NCBI GenBank assembly: GCA_930367215.1
Contig: OV884059.1
Span: 159,400,511-159,464,510 of the forward strand
DNA from: Pollenia angustigena
Taxonomy: Eukaryota; Arthropoda; Insecta; Diptera; Polleniidae
Reading direction: 5' to 3'
DNA length: 64,000 nucleotides
A program made the position numbers and the translations under genes. Shown here one piece after another: positions 22,897 to 32,945 of the stretch (position 1 is the stretch's first letter; each line of letters starts with the position of its first letter). Under the pieces are notes generated by a model. The model was not told the DNA's origin, did not search any database, and saw only the letters and a program-made list of their open reading frames with translations.

Positions 22897-24072
22897 ATTG
22901 TATTCTACTTTATATTTTACTTTGTATTCAACATAATGAATTTGATCAAGTTTTCATAGTTTTATATGTTTTTGTATATTGAAACTATTTTAATTACTTC
23001 AAATATAATTTTCAACCTTATTGTATCTTTTGGATAAACGTAACGCTGTTTTAATTACAATACGGAGAAACATTTATGAAAGTACCCTGATGTAATACGT
23101 TATTGACGGTATAAACGATTTAACCGTAAATAAATCAAAATTGTTTGGGGCTGCAAATTTAAAAGATTTTAAATTAAAATTTTACGAAACGATGGTAGAC
23201 AAAAGAACTACTCAGAGGACTGAAAGACCTACATCGGGTAAACCAAAAAACGACACCAAGGGAAAATTAGTTTCAATTGCGGTTGAAAGGGATATAAGTC
23301 CAAAAACTGTAAAGACAAAGACAAGGGTGTAAAATGTTTTGGTTGCAACAAATTTGGGCATATTTCTAAAGATTGCCCTACGAAACACTAAAAAGCTAAT
23401 GTTCGTCAGCTAGTGACAGTGAAACAAAACCCCATGGAGTTCGATGTACAATTTGTGTTTTTTATCTATCGTTTAGTGCAAAAACCTTGTTTGATACAGG
23501 AAGTAAATTTAATGTGGTCACAAACAGCGTATATGAAAGACTTGGTAGTCCTAGCTCTAAAAAATCCGATTTTTACCTTGTTGGTTTTGGTAACGAAAAT
23601 AAAATTAAACCGCTGGGAGATTTTAAACAAAATATTAAGATTAACGAGGATGATTATGTTTTCAGTCTTCACGTAGTTCCTACAAATTCTATTGATGTTG
23701 ACCTTATATTAGGTAATGGATTTTTTGAATTCGCCGAAATAAATATTACGTCAGATGGTCTAATAATGCGAAAAATTCTGACCGAAGAAATCCATAAGAT
23801 TATACTGATGAATGCGAGCGAGGAAGATGACGGTATTTAAATTAACATTGATAATAGTGCTAGTGGTGAAGCTAAGCTCGAAGTGCGAAAATTGATAGAA
23901 GGCTACCAACCGGCAAAATCTAAGACCACAAATGTCGAAATGAAGGTTATCCTTAAACACGAAACACCTGCTCACAGTACACCAAGACGTCTGCCGTTCA
24001 CTGAACGGGTTGTTGTTGACAACCAGGTAGAAAAGTGGTTACAGGACGGTTTCATAGAACAATCCGAGTCTG

Positions 24073-24301
24073 GGGGCAAATTATGGCAGTCCTGATCGAA
24101 TACTTTTTCGATTTGAAAGCAATATTATTTCTAATTCTTTCTGTACATACTGAACGGATCGAAATTATTTGTTTAGTGTTTTTAAGCATTTATTTGTGTT
24201 TTCACAGCACTGAAATAATAATTCGATTCGTTCAGTATTGACTGAAATAAAATTGCTTTCGAATCTTAAAGCATTCGATCACGACTGCCATAATTTGGCC
24301 C
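24073..24301. mobile_element. Harbinger-like MITE, 229 bp, TSD CTG
   Basis: Ends GGGGCAAATTATGGCAGTC and its imperfect complement (GACTGCCATAATTTGGCCC on the right), with CTG on both sides (24070-24072, 24302-24304). Removing it rejoins the RT reading GAGTCTGAATACAGCAG. Further inverted matches inside (ACTGAACGGATCGAAATTATT against AATAATAATTCGATTCGTTCAGT) make most of it foldable. CWG 3-bp targets are known for some Harbinger families; the assignment is inferred. Confidence 0.85.
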
Positions 24302-24763
24302 CTGAATACAGCAGTCTCTGCGTCGATTTTCGAAAATTAAATAAACTAATAGTTAAAGACAGATTCCCATTACCTTTAATAGAGGACCAGCTCGATCGCC
24401 TTCAGGACGCCAATATATTCTCTACAATAGATCTTAAGAATGGTTTCTTCCATGTGTCCGTTGAGGCATCAAGTAGAAAGTATGCATCGTTTGTCACACA
24501 CAATGGACAAATTCAATTTTTTAAAGTTCCATTTGGACTATCCAACTCACCGGGAGTATGCCAGCGTCATGTCAACACCATTTTCAGAGATCTTGCGAGA
24601 AGGGGCATAGCGTTACCGTATATAGATGACGTCATCATTACAGCAAAAGACGAGAACGAAGCGTTGGAAAACATACAAATGTTTTAAAACTTTGCGAGGA
24701 ATATGGTTTAGAAATAAATCTAAGAAAATTTAAGTTTTTTAAGAAGAGAGTACAGGGTATGTA

Positions 24764-25173
24764 CCCAGCGGTAAATATTGAAAGGACCGCAACTGGCAGG
24801 CCTTTTTGAAGGCCTCTATACTCCTTTCTAAAAGATTCGCTTCGCATGATATCCTGCCTTCTAGAAGATATAAACTTCTTTTTAAAAGACCTTCTGAAAT
24901 ATTCAGTACACATTCGCTACTTTCTTCTTTTAGAAGGGAGAAAGGAAGGTGTTCAGTTTTATTTACTTTTTATTTTTAGTGACCTTCCTTACTCCCTTCT
25001 TTGGGAAGGGATCGAAGTTGTTTTTAAAGGAAGTGTGGAAGGCCTTGCGCCCAATGACAACCTGTGTAGAAAATAAATAAGTATGGAATGCGGCGAGAAG
25101 GGCTTCTGACTGCTTGTGACTGCTAAATAAGGCCTTCTATTAGGCCTCTGTACTCATTTTAGTTACCGCTGGG
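24764..25173. mobile_element. MITE CCCAGCGGTAA, TSD TA
   Basis: Ends CCCAGCGGTAA and TTACCGCTGGG are perfect inverted repeats between TA dinucleotides. Without it the gypsy RT frame reads on across TATGTAATTGAA. The interior has several AAGGCCTTC/GAAGGC-type and TTCTAGAAG motifs. A TA target suggests a Tc1/mariner-type origin (inference). Confidence 0.85.
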
Positions 25174-25840
25174 TAATTGAAAACAGAAAAATTTTACCAT
25201 CACCTGAAAAAATCGAGGCTCTGGTAAAGTTTCCCGTCCCGAAAAACTTAAAGCAACTGGAAAGCTTCCTGGGACTAGCAAGTTATTTCCGTAAGTTCAT
25301 CCCAAATTTTTCACTTATTGCAAAACCATTGACCGATTTGAAGAAACAAAACTGCAAATTTGAAATAAAGGACGTGCACCTGCTAGCAGTCAATCTTAAA
25401 AAAACTTAAATCTATTATGGGTCAAAGGCCAGTTTTGGGCATTTATCAACCGACTTGCGAAACCGAAGTCCATACCGACGCTTCAATGGAAGGGTATGCA
25501 GATGACGACCAGCTTCACCCTGTATATTACATGAGTAAGACACGGCTGACCAAGAGAAAAAATATACAAGTTACGAGTTGGAGATTCTTGCCGTTATTGA
25601 GGCGGTGTAAAATTCAGAGTCTATTTACTTGGTATACATTTTAAAATTATTACTGACTCTAATGCATTTACAAAGACACTTGAGAAAAAAGATTTATGTA
25701 CGCGGGTCGCGCGTTGGATACTTTTCCTGCAGGAGTATAACTACACCGTCGAACATCGACCTGGAAAACAAAGAAGGCATGTAGACGCATTTTCGCGTTA
25801 ACCTGTAATGATCATTTCAGACGAAGCCGGAATCGTCCAG

Positions 25841-26165
25841 GGGTCTGCTCTCTATTGCGATGCGAAAACAATTTCGATGCGAAAGCTAAATGCCAACTTG
25901 GTACTCTCTATCACTTTCGCAAAATTTTCTGAAAATTAAGCGATAGTGGCAATGAAAATTAAAGATGGCGCGGATTTACAGTAATGAAATGCCAAAGTGT
26001 GTAAAAATATTTGAAATTGGAAAATTTAAATAAAATAAAGTGATGATTTACGAAAAGAAAAAAAAAATTAAAAGATGCGAAAGACACATGCGCAAACGTA
26101 TTGAACAGTACCAATCGCTAGATTTGCTACAATTTTCTTTCGCATCGCAATAGAGAGAAGCCCCC
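25841..26165. mobile_element. Harbinger-like MITE, TSD CAG
   Basis: The terminal inverted repeats share CTCTCTATTGCGATGCGAAA, preceded by GGGTCTG on the left and GGGGGCTT on the right end. CAG duplicates at 25838-25840 and 26166-26168. Removing it restores GTCCAGAAGTACAAG between RNase H and integrase. It is of the same CWG-target type as the element at 24073. Confidence 0.87.
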
Positions 26166-28795
26166 CAGAAGTACAAGACGAAGACCTCTTAACCGTAAGA
26201 TATTTTGAAAACTACCAATATCTACAAGGATTACTTCCTTAACGGTGATATACTTTACAAAATCGTAAACGATAGAGAACTAATAAGGCGGGCACAAGAA
26301 AGGGGTCACTTTGCTGTCAAAAAGACGAAGGACTTAATATGCCGTTACTATTATATTCCTAATATCGAGGACAAAATTAAACATCATATTGCCAATTGCG
26401 TCCCCTGCATTGTAATGAACCGGAAAAAAGGTAAACAACAAGGCGAATTTAGTCCATTACCACAAGAAGAAACACCTCTAAAGACTTATCATATTGATTT
26501 TCTTTGACCGTTGGAGTCCACTAACAAGAATTACAATCACCTATTCGCTGTAATTGATTCATTTATGAATGAATTGCAATTCACTTTAAGAAATTCGTTT
26601 GAATTAGAAACGAATTGCAATTCATGTTACAAATTCATTTGAATTGGAAAACGAATTGAAATTCATTTCTGTCTAATTCATTTGAATTGACTCAAATTTC
26701 ATTCAATTCATTAATTTGTGTAAAAAGAATTAATTCAAAATTTTCTAATTCATTAATGAATTAAAATCAAAAATGAATGATTCATTTACAGCTCTGCTGA
26801 TTCACAAAGCGCTCAAAGAATGGCTGAATTTGGTTCCAATTATTCCCGTACTAAACATATCCATTACAAGTACCACTATGTGAAGGATGCCATTGAACAA
26901 AACGTTGTTAAACTGAAATATTTATCTACTGATAAAATGATGGCTGATGTTTTGACTAAACCTGTGCCTAAACCTAAACATTTATTTTGTTGTAATAATT
27001 TTGGAATTGTAATGTAAATTCATAATGTTGAGGAGGCATGTTGTTAAATATTAGCTCTGTTTCTTTACTCTACTTTGGGATCCCTCGGGATCCCAATTTG
27101 CACGAAAAGCGTTCCCGTACTTTTAATTTGTGTAAATGAGAGCGGATTTGAGAGAATAAAATTCTTCTTCTTCTTGCACGAAACAGCCCAGACTTTTTCT
27201 TCGTGCAAATTGTGTAAATTGTCAAACAGCTGTAAAACATAAACGAAACAATAAAATGCAAAGGAAAAACATCATGAACCAAATTTTGGAAAAAGTGTTG
27301 TGGAGTAAAATAATGTACTAAAATATAAAGTTTTATGTTGAAATTTTAGGAAAACATAATGTTAGTTATTGTAAAAGTGTTTGTTTGGTTTAATTTTTGG
27401 TAAAATTAGTTTATTTCTGCAGACAATATACAATTTTTCAAAAGTGGCATAAACTTTTATTGTTTTGTAAAAACTATCAAAACAATGACTTTTTATTTTG
27501 TGCTTCAAATTTGGTTTTTTCTGTTCCCGTACTTTTGTGTAATTTTGTATCTTTATGAGAGAAATTTATGCTTGCTCTCATTTTCACGAACTTTACCCAA
27601 AAGGTAAAGAAACAGAGCTATTGTATTCTACTTTATATTTTACTTTGTATTCAACATAATGAATTTGATCAAGTTTTCATAGTTTTATATGTTTTTGTAT
27701 ATTGAAACTATTTTAATTACTTCAAATATAATTTTCAACCTTATTGTATCTTTTGGATAAACGTAACGCTGTTTTAATTACAATACGGAGAAACATTTAT
27801 GAAAGTACCCTGATGTAATACGTTATTGACGGTATAAACGATTTAACCGTAAATAAATCAAAATTGTTTGGGGCTGCAAATTTAAAAGATTTTAAATTAA
27901 AATTTTACGAAACGATGGTAGACAAAAGAACTACTCAGAGGACTGAAAGACCTACATCGGGTAAACCAAAAAACGACACCAAGGGAAAATTAGTTTCAAT
28001 TGCGGTTGAAAGGGATATAAGTCCAAAAACTGTAAAGACAAAGACAAGGGTGTAAAATGTTTTGGTTGCAACAAATTTGGGCATATTTCTAAAGATTGCC
28101 CTACGAAACACTAAAAAGCTAATGTTCGTCAGCTAGTGACAGTGAAACAAAACCCCATGGAGTTCGATGTACAATTTGTGTTTTTTATCTATCGTTTAGT
28201 GCAAAAACCTTGTTTGATACAGGAAGTAAATTTAATGTGGTCACAAACAGCGTATATGAAAGACTTGGTAGTCCTAGCTCTAAAAAATCCGATTTTTACC
28301 TTGTTGGTTTTGGTAACGAAAATAAAATTAAACCGCTGGGAGATTTTAAACAAAATATTAAGATTAACGAGGATGATTATGTTTTCAGTCTTCACGTAGT
28401 TCCTACAAATTCTATTGATGTTGACCTTATATTAGGTAATGGATTTTTTGAATTCGCCGAAATAAATATTACGTCAGATGGTCTAATAATGCGAAAAATT
28501 CTGACCGAAGAAATCCATAAGATTATACTGATGAATGCGAGCGAGGAAGATGACGGTATTTAAATTAACATTGATAATAGTGCTAGTGGTGAAGCTAAGC
28601 TCGAAGTGCGAAAATTGATAGAAGGCTACCAACCGGCAAAATCTAAGACCACAAATGTCGAAATGAAGGTTATCCTTAAACACGAAACACCTGCTCACAG
28701 TACACCAAGACGTCTGCCGTTCACTGAACGGGTTGTTGTTGACAACCAGGTAGAAAAGTGGTTACAGGACGGTTTCATAGAACAATCCGAGTCTG

Positions 28796-29024
28796 GGGGC
28801 AAATTATGGCAGTCCTGATCGAATACTTTTTCGATTTGAAAGCAATATTATTTCTAATTCTTTCTGTACATACTGAACGGATCGAAATTATTTGTTTAGT
28901 GTTTTTAAGCATTTATTTGTGTTTTCACAGCACTGAAATAATAATTCGATTCGTTCAGTATTGACTGAAATAAAATTGCTTTCGAATCTTAAAGCATTCG
29001 ATCACGACTGCCATAATTTGGCCC
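28796..29024. mobile_element. Harbinger-like MITE, right duplicate
   Basis: Identical in position and sequence to the element at 24073-24301 in the left duplicate; it was copied by the tandem duplication and not by a new transposition. Confidence 0.85.
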
Positions 29025-29486
29025 CTGAATACAGCAGTCTCTGCGTCGATTTTCGAAAATTAAATAAACTAATAGTTAAAGACAGATTCCCATTACCTTT
29101 AATAGAGGACCAGCTCGATCGCCTTCAGGACGCCAATATATTCTCTACAATAGATCTTAAGAATGGTTTCTTCCATGTGTCCGTTGAGGCATCAAGTAGA
29201 AAGTATGCATCGTTTGTCACACACAATGGACAAATTCAATTTTTTAAAGTTCCATTTGGACTATCCAACTCACCGGGAGTATGCCAGCGTCATGTCAACA
29301 CCATTTTCAGAGATCTTGCGAGAAGGGGCATAGCGTTACCGTATATAGATGACGTCATCATTACAGCAAAAGACGAGAACGAAGCGTTGGAAAACATACA
29401 AATGTTTTAAAACTTTGCGAGGAATATGGTTTAGAAATAAATCTAAGAAAATTTAAGTTTTTTAAGAAGAGAGTACAGGGTATGTA

Positions 29487-29896
29487 CCCAGCGGTAAATA
29501 TTGAAAGGACCGCAACTGGCAGGCCTTTTTGAAGGCCTCTATACTCCTTTCTAAAAGATTCGCTTCGCATGATATCCTGCCTTCTAGAAGATATAAACTT
29601 CTTTTTAAAAGACCTTCTGAAATATTCAGTACACATTCGCTACTTTCTTCTTTTAGAAGGGAGAAAGGAAGGTGTTCAGTTTTATTTACTTTTTATTTTT
29701 AGTGACCTTCCTTACTCCCTTCTTTGGGAAGGGATCGAAGTTGTTTTTAAAGGAAGTGTGGAAGGCCTTGCGCCCAATGACAACCTGTGTAGAAAATAAA
29801 TAAGTATGGAATGCGGCGAGAAGGGCTTCTGACTGCTTGTGACTGCTAAATAAGGCCTTCTATTAGGCCTCTGTACTCATTTTAGTTACCGCTGGG
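29487..29896. mobile_element. MITE CCCAGCGGTAA, right duplicate
   Basis: The duplicate of the element at 24764-25173. Confidence 0.85.
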
Positions 29897-30563
29897 TAAT
29901 TGAAAACAGAAAAATTTTACCATCACCTGAAAAAATCGAGGCTCTGGTAAAGTTTCCCGTCCCGAAAAACTTAAAGCAACTGGAAAGCTTCCTGGGACTA
30001 GCAAGTTATTTCCGTAAGTTCATCCCAAATTTTTCACTTATTGCAAAACCATTGACCGATTTGAAGAAACAAAACTGCAAATTTGAAATAAAGGACGTGC
30101 ACCTGCTAGCAGTCAATCTTAAAAAAACTTAAATCTATTATGGGTCAAAGGCCAGTTTTGGGCATTTATCAACCGACTTGCGAAACCGAAGTCCATACCG
30201 ACGCTTCAATGGAAGGGTATGCAGATGACGACCAGCTTCACCCTGTATATTACATGAGTAAGACACGGCTGACCAAGAGAAAAAATATACAAGTTACGAG
30301 TTGGAGATTCTTGCCGTTATTGAGGCGGTGTAAAATTCAGAGTCTATTTACTTGGTATACATTTTAAAATTATTACTGACTCTAATGCATTTACAAAGAC
30401 ACTTGAGAAAAAAGATTTATGTACGCGGGTCGCGCGTTGGATACTTTTCCTGCAGGAGTATAACTACACCGTCGAACATCGACCTGGAAAACAAAGAAGG
30501 CATGTAGACGCATTTTCGCGTTAACCTGTAATGATCATTTCAGACGAAGCCGGAATCGTCCAG

Positions 30564-30888
30564 GGGTCTGCTCTCTATTGCGATGCGAAAACAATTTCGA
30601 TGCGAAAGCTAAATGCCAACTTGGTACTCTCTATCACTTTCGCAAAATTTTCAGAAAATTAAGCGATAGTGGCAATGAAAATTAAAGATGGCGCGGATTT
30701 ACAGTAATGAAATGCCAAAGTGTGTAAAAATATTTGAAATTGGAAAATTTAAATAAAATAAAGTGATGATTTACGAAAAGAAAAAAAAAATTAAAAGATG
30801 CGAAAGACACATGCGCAAACGTATTGAACAGTACCAATCGCTAGATTTGCTACAATTTTCTTTCGCATCGCAATAGAGAGAAGCCCCC
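30564..30888. mobile_element. Harbinger-like MITE, right duplicate
   Basis: The duplicate of 25841-26165, with one substitution seen (A at 30653 against T at 25930). Confidence 0.87.
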
Positions 30889-31288
30889 CAGAAGTACAAG
30901 ACGAAGACCTCTTAACCGTAAGATATTTTGAAAACTACCAATATCTACAAGGATTACTTCCTTAACGGTGATATACTTTACAAAATCGTAAACGATAGAG
31001 AACTAATAAGGCGGGCACAAGAAAGGGGTCACTTTGCTGTCAAAAAGACGAAGGACTTAATATGCCGTTACTATTATATTCCTAATATCGAGGACAAAAT
31101 TAAACATCATATTGCCAATTGCGTCCCCTGCATTGTAATGAACCGGAAAAAAGGTAAACAACAAGGCGAATTTAGTCCATTACCACAAGAAGAAACACCT
31201 CTAAAGACTTATCATATTGATTTTCTTTGACCGTTGGAGTCCACTAACAAGAATTACAATCACCTATTCGCTGTAATTGATTCATTTA

Positions 31289-32295
31289 CCAAATTTTGCT
31301 GGTAGTACCCCACAAAATCTACAACAGCAAAAGACGCCCTTTCCAAATTGGAATTACAAAGTATTACGTTTGAAAATCCTACTCAAATCGTGTCCGACCG
31401 AGGTTCAGCATTTACCTCTGCAGAATTTCAACAATATTGTGAAGACGAGGGTATTAAATTTTTTAAAATTACAACTGGTTTACCCCGAGCTAATGGACAA
31501 ATCGAGAGGATAAACGGCATCATTGTTCCAGTTTTAGCCAAGCTGTCCTTAGAAGATCCGAGTAAGTGGTACAAGTATGTCACAAAGGTTCAACAAATCA
31601 TTCAGGGGTGTGCTGGAAATCGCAAACGCAAAACGCAAGAATTTTAAAAGTCGTTTTTTAGTAAGATTTCTGTAATAAAAGAATTTTATGACAAATATTA
31701 TACAAACATTTTTCTATTAAACAGAATTTTATAACAAAAATTATAAAAATTTGATTAAAAGTGTATTATAAACAGCCTCCAAATTCTTGCGTTTTGCGTT
31801 TGCGATTTCCAGCACACCCCCCATTAACTCGACCTACAATCGAAGTATTAACTCTACGCCGTTCGAAGTATTAATCGGCGTCAAAATGCAAACCAAAGAA
31901 GACATCCGCATACGGGAACTGTTAGAGCAAGAAGTCGTTACCAATTTTGATCACAAACGCTCTGAAGCTAGAAAAGACGCAAAACAAATTATTTGCAAAC
32001 TACAGGACGAAAACAAGAAAGTCTACAACCTAAGGCGCAAGCCAGCGAAAAAGTAGAACGTCGGTGACCTGATCGCCATTAAGAGAACACAACTTGGCAG
32101 TGGCCTTAAACTAAAATCTAAGTATTTTGGTCCCTACCGTATAGCCAAAGTGAAGCCGTATAACACCTACGATGTCATAAAAGTAAGCAATGGGGAAGGC
32201 CCTAAACAAACATCAAATTGTGCCGAATTCATCAAGCCCTGGACAAATGAAGATGATTGTGGATTCGAGGCGAATCCAATGCAGGAAGACCGATC
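31289..32295 (+). pseudogene. Gypsy integrase C-terminal part
   Basis: The catalytic core continues with QIVSDRGSAFTSAEFQQYC (second Asp) and GLPRANGQIERINGII (Glu). A MITE interrupts at 31603 between QQII and NSTYNRS. Afterwards INSTPFEVLIGVKM and VGDLIAIKRTQLGSGLKLKS (a C-terminal DNA-binding, GPY-type region ending FGPYRIAKV) reach the 3' LTR. A TAG near 32054 breaks the frame. No further gene lies before the LTR. Confidence 0.88.
31603..31822. mobile_element. MITE in gypsy integrase, 220 bp, TSD ATT
   Basis: Ends share GGGTGTGCTGGAAATCGCAA and continue to about 40 bp of perfect inverted repeat (AACGCAAAACGCAAGAATTT). The flanks are ATT (31600-31602, 31823-31825), and removing the MITE restores an uninterrupted integrase frame. 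Confidence 0.92.
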
Positions 32296-32484
32296 TGTGG
32301 GAGAGTGAAAAAACTCTATCTGGCTCTCTCTGTCAAAGTTAGTCTTATCCTGCCTCTTCAACCAACCGGTCGTGCGCGCAGGAAAGCAAAATCGAAACAC
32401 ATTATCTTTTATTTTATATACCTTTTAAACTTTTTTATATTCTTCTAAATAAATAAACCATTGAATTAATTTAACAAACAAATT
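32296..32484 (+). repeat. 3' LTR of the gypsy element
   Basis: TGTGGGAGAGTGAAAAAACT to TTTAACAAACAAATT, without the MITE present in the 5' LTR. It contains extra sequence (AAATCGAAACACATTATC) relative to the 5' LTR. Confidence 0.88.
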
Positions 32485-32822
32485 ATATGTACTGATAATG
32501 GACCGGACAGTGTACATTTCCACCACCGCCTCATTATCGTGACAAGATGAGTAACCTTTAGTCCTTCAGTATTCGAAAACGTATTAAGCGCATACATCAA
32601 CCCAGGAGATCGGAACCGTAGAGTGAGTGCACTTAAGCCCTCGCATCTCGACAAGATTGTTACCCAGGCGAGGGGTCGGGGTATGTTGCATTTTATTTGA
32701 ACATTGTAACACAATGGTAACTCTTATACCCAGCTGCAACACACTTTTTTTATTTTGAATCCCTCTTTTTGCTAATACATTTTTTCTTTGTTTATAAAAT
32801 TCTTATACAAAAACGGTTGTAT
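32485..32822. other. Older GC-rich sequence resumed, then mus101 3' flank
   Basis: Up to about 32745 this is the right half of the sequence split by the gypsy (left half ends 12148). It is GC-rich with no recognised frame and ends near CTTATACCCAGCTGCAACACAC. The rest is AT-rich flank of the mus101 gene. Confidence 0.45.
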
Positions 32823-32828
32823 TTTTAT
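32823..32828 (-). terminator. Putative mus101 poly(A) signal
   Basis: TTTATT on plus is AATAAA on the gene strand, about 118 nt past the stop codon. Position and match are reasonable; no cleavage site evidence. Confidence 0.45.
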
Positions 32829-32945
32829 TATTCAAAAGAAGATATACCTTACACAATAGATTTAAAAAACATATAAAATATCAAAATTAATTAAATATTA
32901 CAATAACTAGAACGATTTTTTTTTGCAATTACGTTATATTAATTT

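Larger units (their letters stand above)
17089..23062 (+). mobile_element. Copia-type element B inserted in gypsy gag, TSD CGGAG
   Basis: LTRs start TGTTGTTAAATATTGTATTC and end TTACAATA. A perfect 5-bp duplication CGGAG flanks the element (17084-17088, 23063-23067). GGTTATGGGCCC follows the 5' LTR. Outside the insertion in the 3' LTR, the LTRs differ at about two positions in 177 bp (GAAATA/CAAATA and CGCAAC/CGTAAC), so this integration is much younger than its gypsy host. It lost gag-protease sequence by deletion and carries three direct insertions, one of them with a nested MITE. Confidence 0.94.
21529..23062 (+). repeat. 3' LTR of copia B, interrupted
   Basis: TGTTGTTAAATATT (21529-21542) is continued at 22897 with ATTGTATTCTACTTTATATT and runs to TTACAATA at 23062. 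The gap is a transposon insertion. A purine-rich stretch (GTTGAGGAGGCA) just upstream is the likely polypurine tract. Confidence 0.9.
23068..26518 (+). pseudogene. Gypsy gag end, protease, RT, RNase H, integrase start (left copy)
   Basis: The zinc knuckle CFGCNKFGHISKDCPTKH lies at 23335-23390. Retropepsin LFDTGSKFNVVTNSVYERLG (D-T-G) is at about 23485 and LILGNGFF further on. RT fingers PRRLPFTERVVVDNQVEKWL precede a MITE at 24073. The palm LCVDFRKLNKL and catalytic YIDDVIITA follow. After a second MITE come GLASYFRKFIPNFS and an RNase H part ending VARWILFLQEYNYTVEHRPG. After a third MITE, the integrase zinc-binding H-H-C-C (GHFAVKKTKDLIC, HHIANCVPCIV) and HIDFL with the first catalytic Asp appear. 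Several stops and frameshifts occur besides the MITEs. Confidence 0.9.
21058..26565 (+). repeat. Direct tandem duplication, left copy (5508 bp)
   Basis: From 21058 this segment matches 26568 onwards base for base (offset 5510, then 4723 after the MITE missing on the right). It contains the right arm of the hAT MITE, the end of copia B pol, its 3' LTR and gypsy gag-to-integrase. Only two substitutions were noticed outside the MITE: A/G at 21735/27245 and T/A at 25930/30653. Confidence 0.95.
27791..31241 (+). pseudogene. Gypsy gag end to integrase start (right copy)
   Basis: Protein features and breaks are the same as in the left copy, with the same three MITEs at the same places. The identity includes the disabling stops, so the pol was already dead when it was duplicated. 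Confidence 0.9.
26566..31288 (+). repeat. Direct tandem duplication, right copy (4723 bp)
   Basis: The junction at 26558-26575 reads TTCATTTA, then TG, then AATGAATTGC: the gypsy integrase sequence is joined to the arm of the hAT MITE with two extra bases. Within it, copia B remnants occupy 26568-27785 (3' LTR 27039-27785) and gypsy pol starts again at about 27864. The integrase reads through the right boundary into unique sequence, so only the right copy is connected to the rest of the gypsy element. Confidence 0.95.
12149..32484 (+). mobile_element. Ty3/gypsy-type LTR element carrying nested insertions
   Basis: Related LTRs (12149-12536 with an insertion; 32296-32484) bound gag (to 17083), protease, RT, RNase H and integrase in gypsy order. 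The flanks share ATATG (12144-12148 and 32485-32489; if the LTR ends one base later the duplication is TATG), so both ends come from a single integration event. The LTRs differ by several substitutions and an indel, so the copy is older than the copia element nested in its gag. The 20-kb span is mostly later insertions and one internal duplication. No envelope-like frame was seen. Confidence 0.9.

Noticed and set aside
23141..26507. Several small independent genes (short open frames)
   Set aside because: They are fragments of one gypsy pol interrupted by MITEs and stops; motif order and MITE excision points show continuity.
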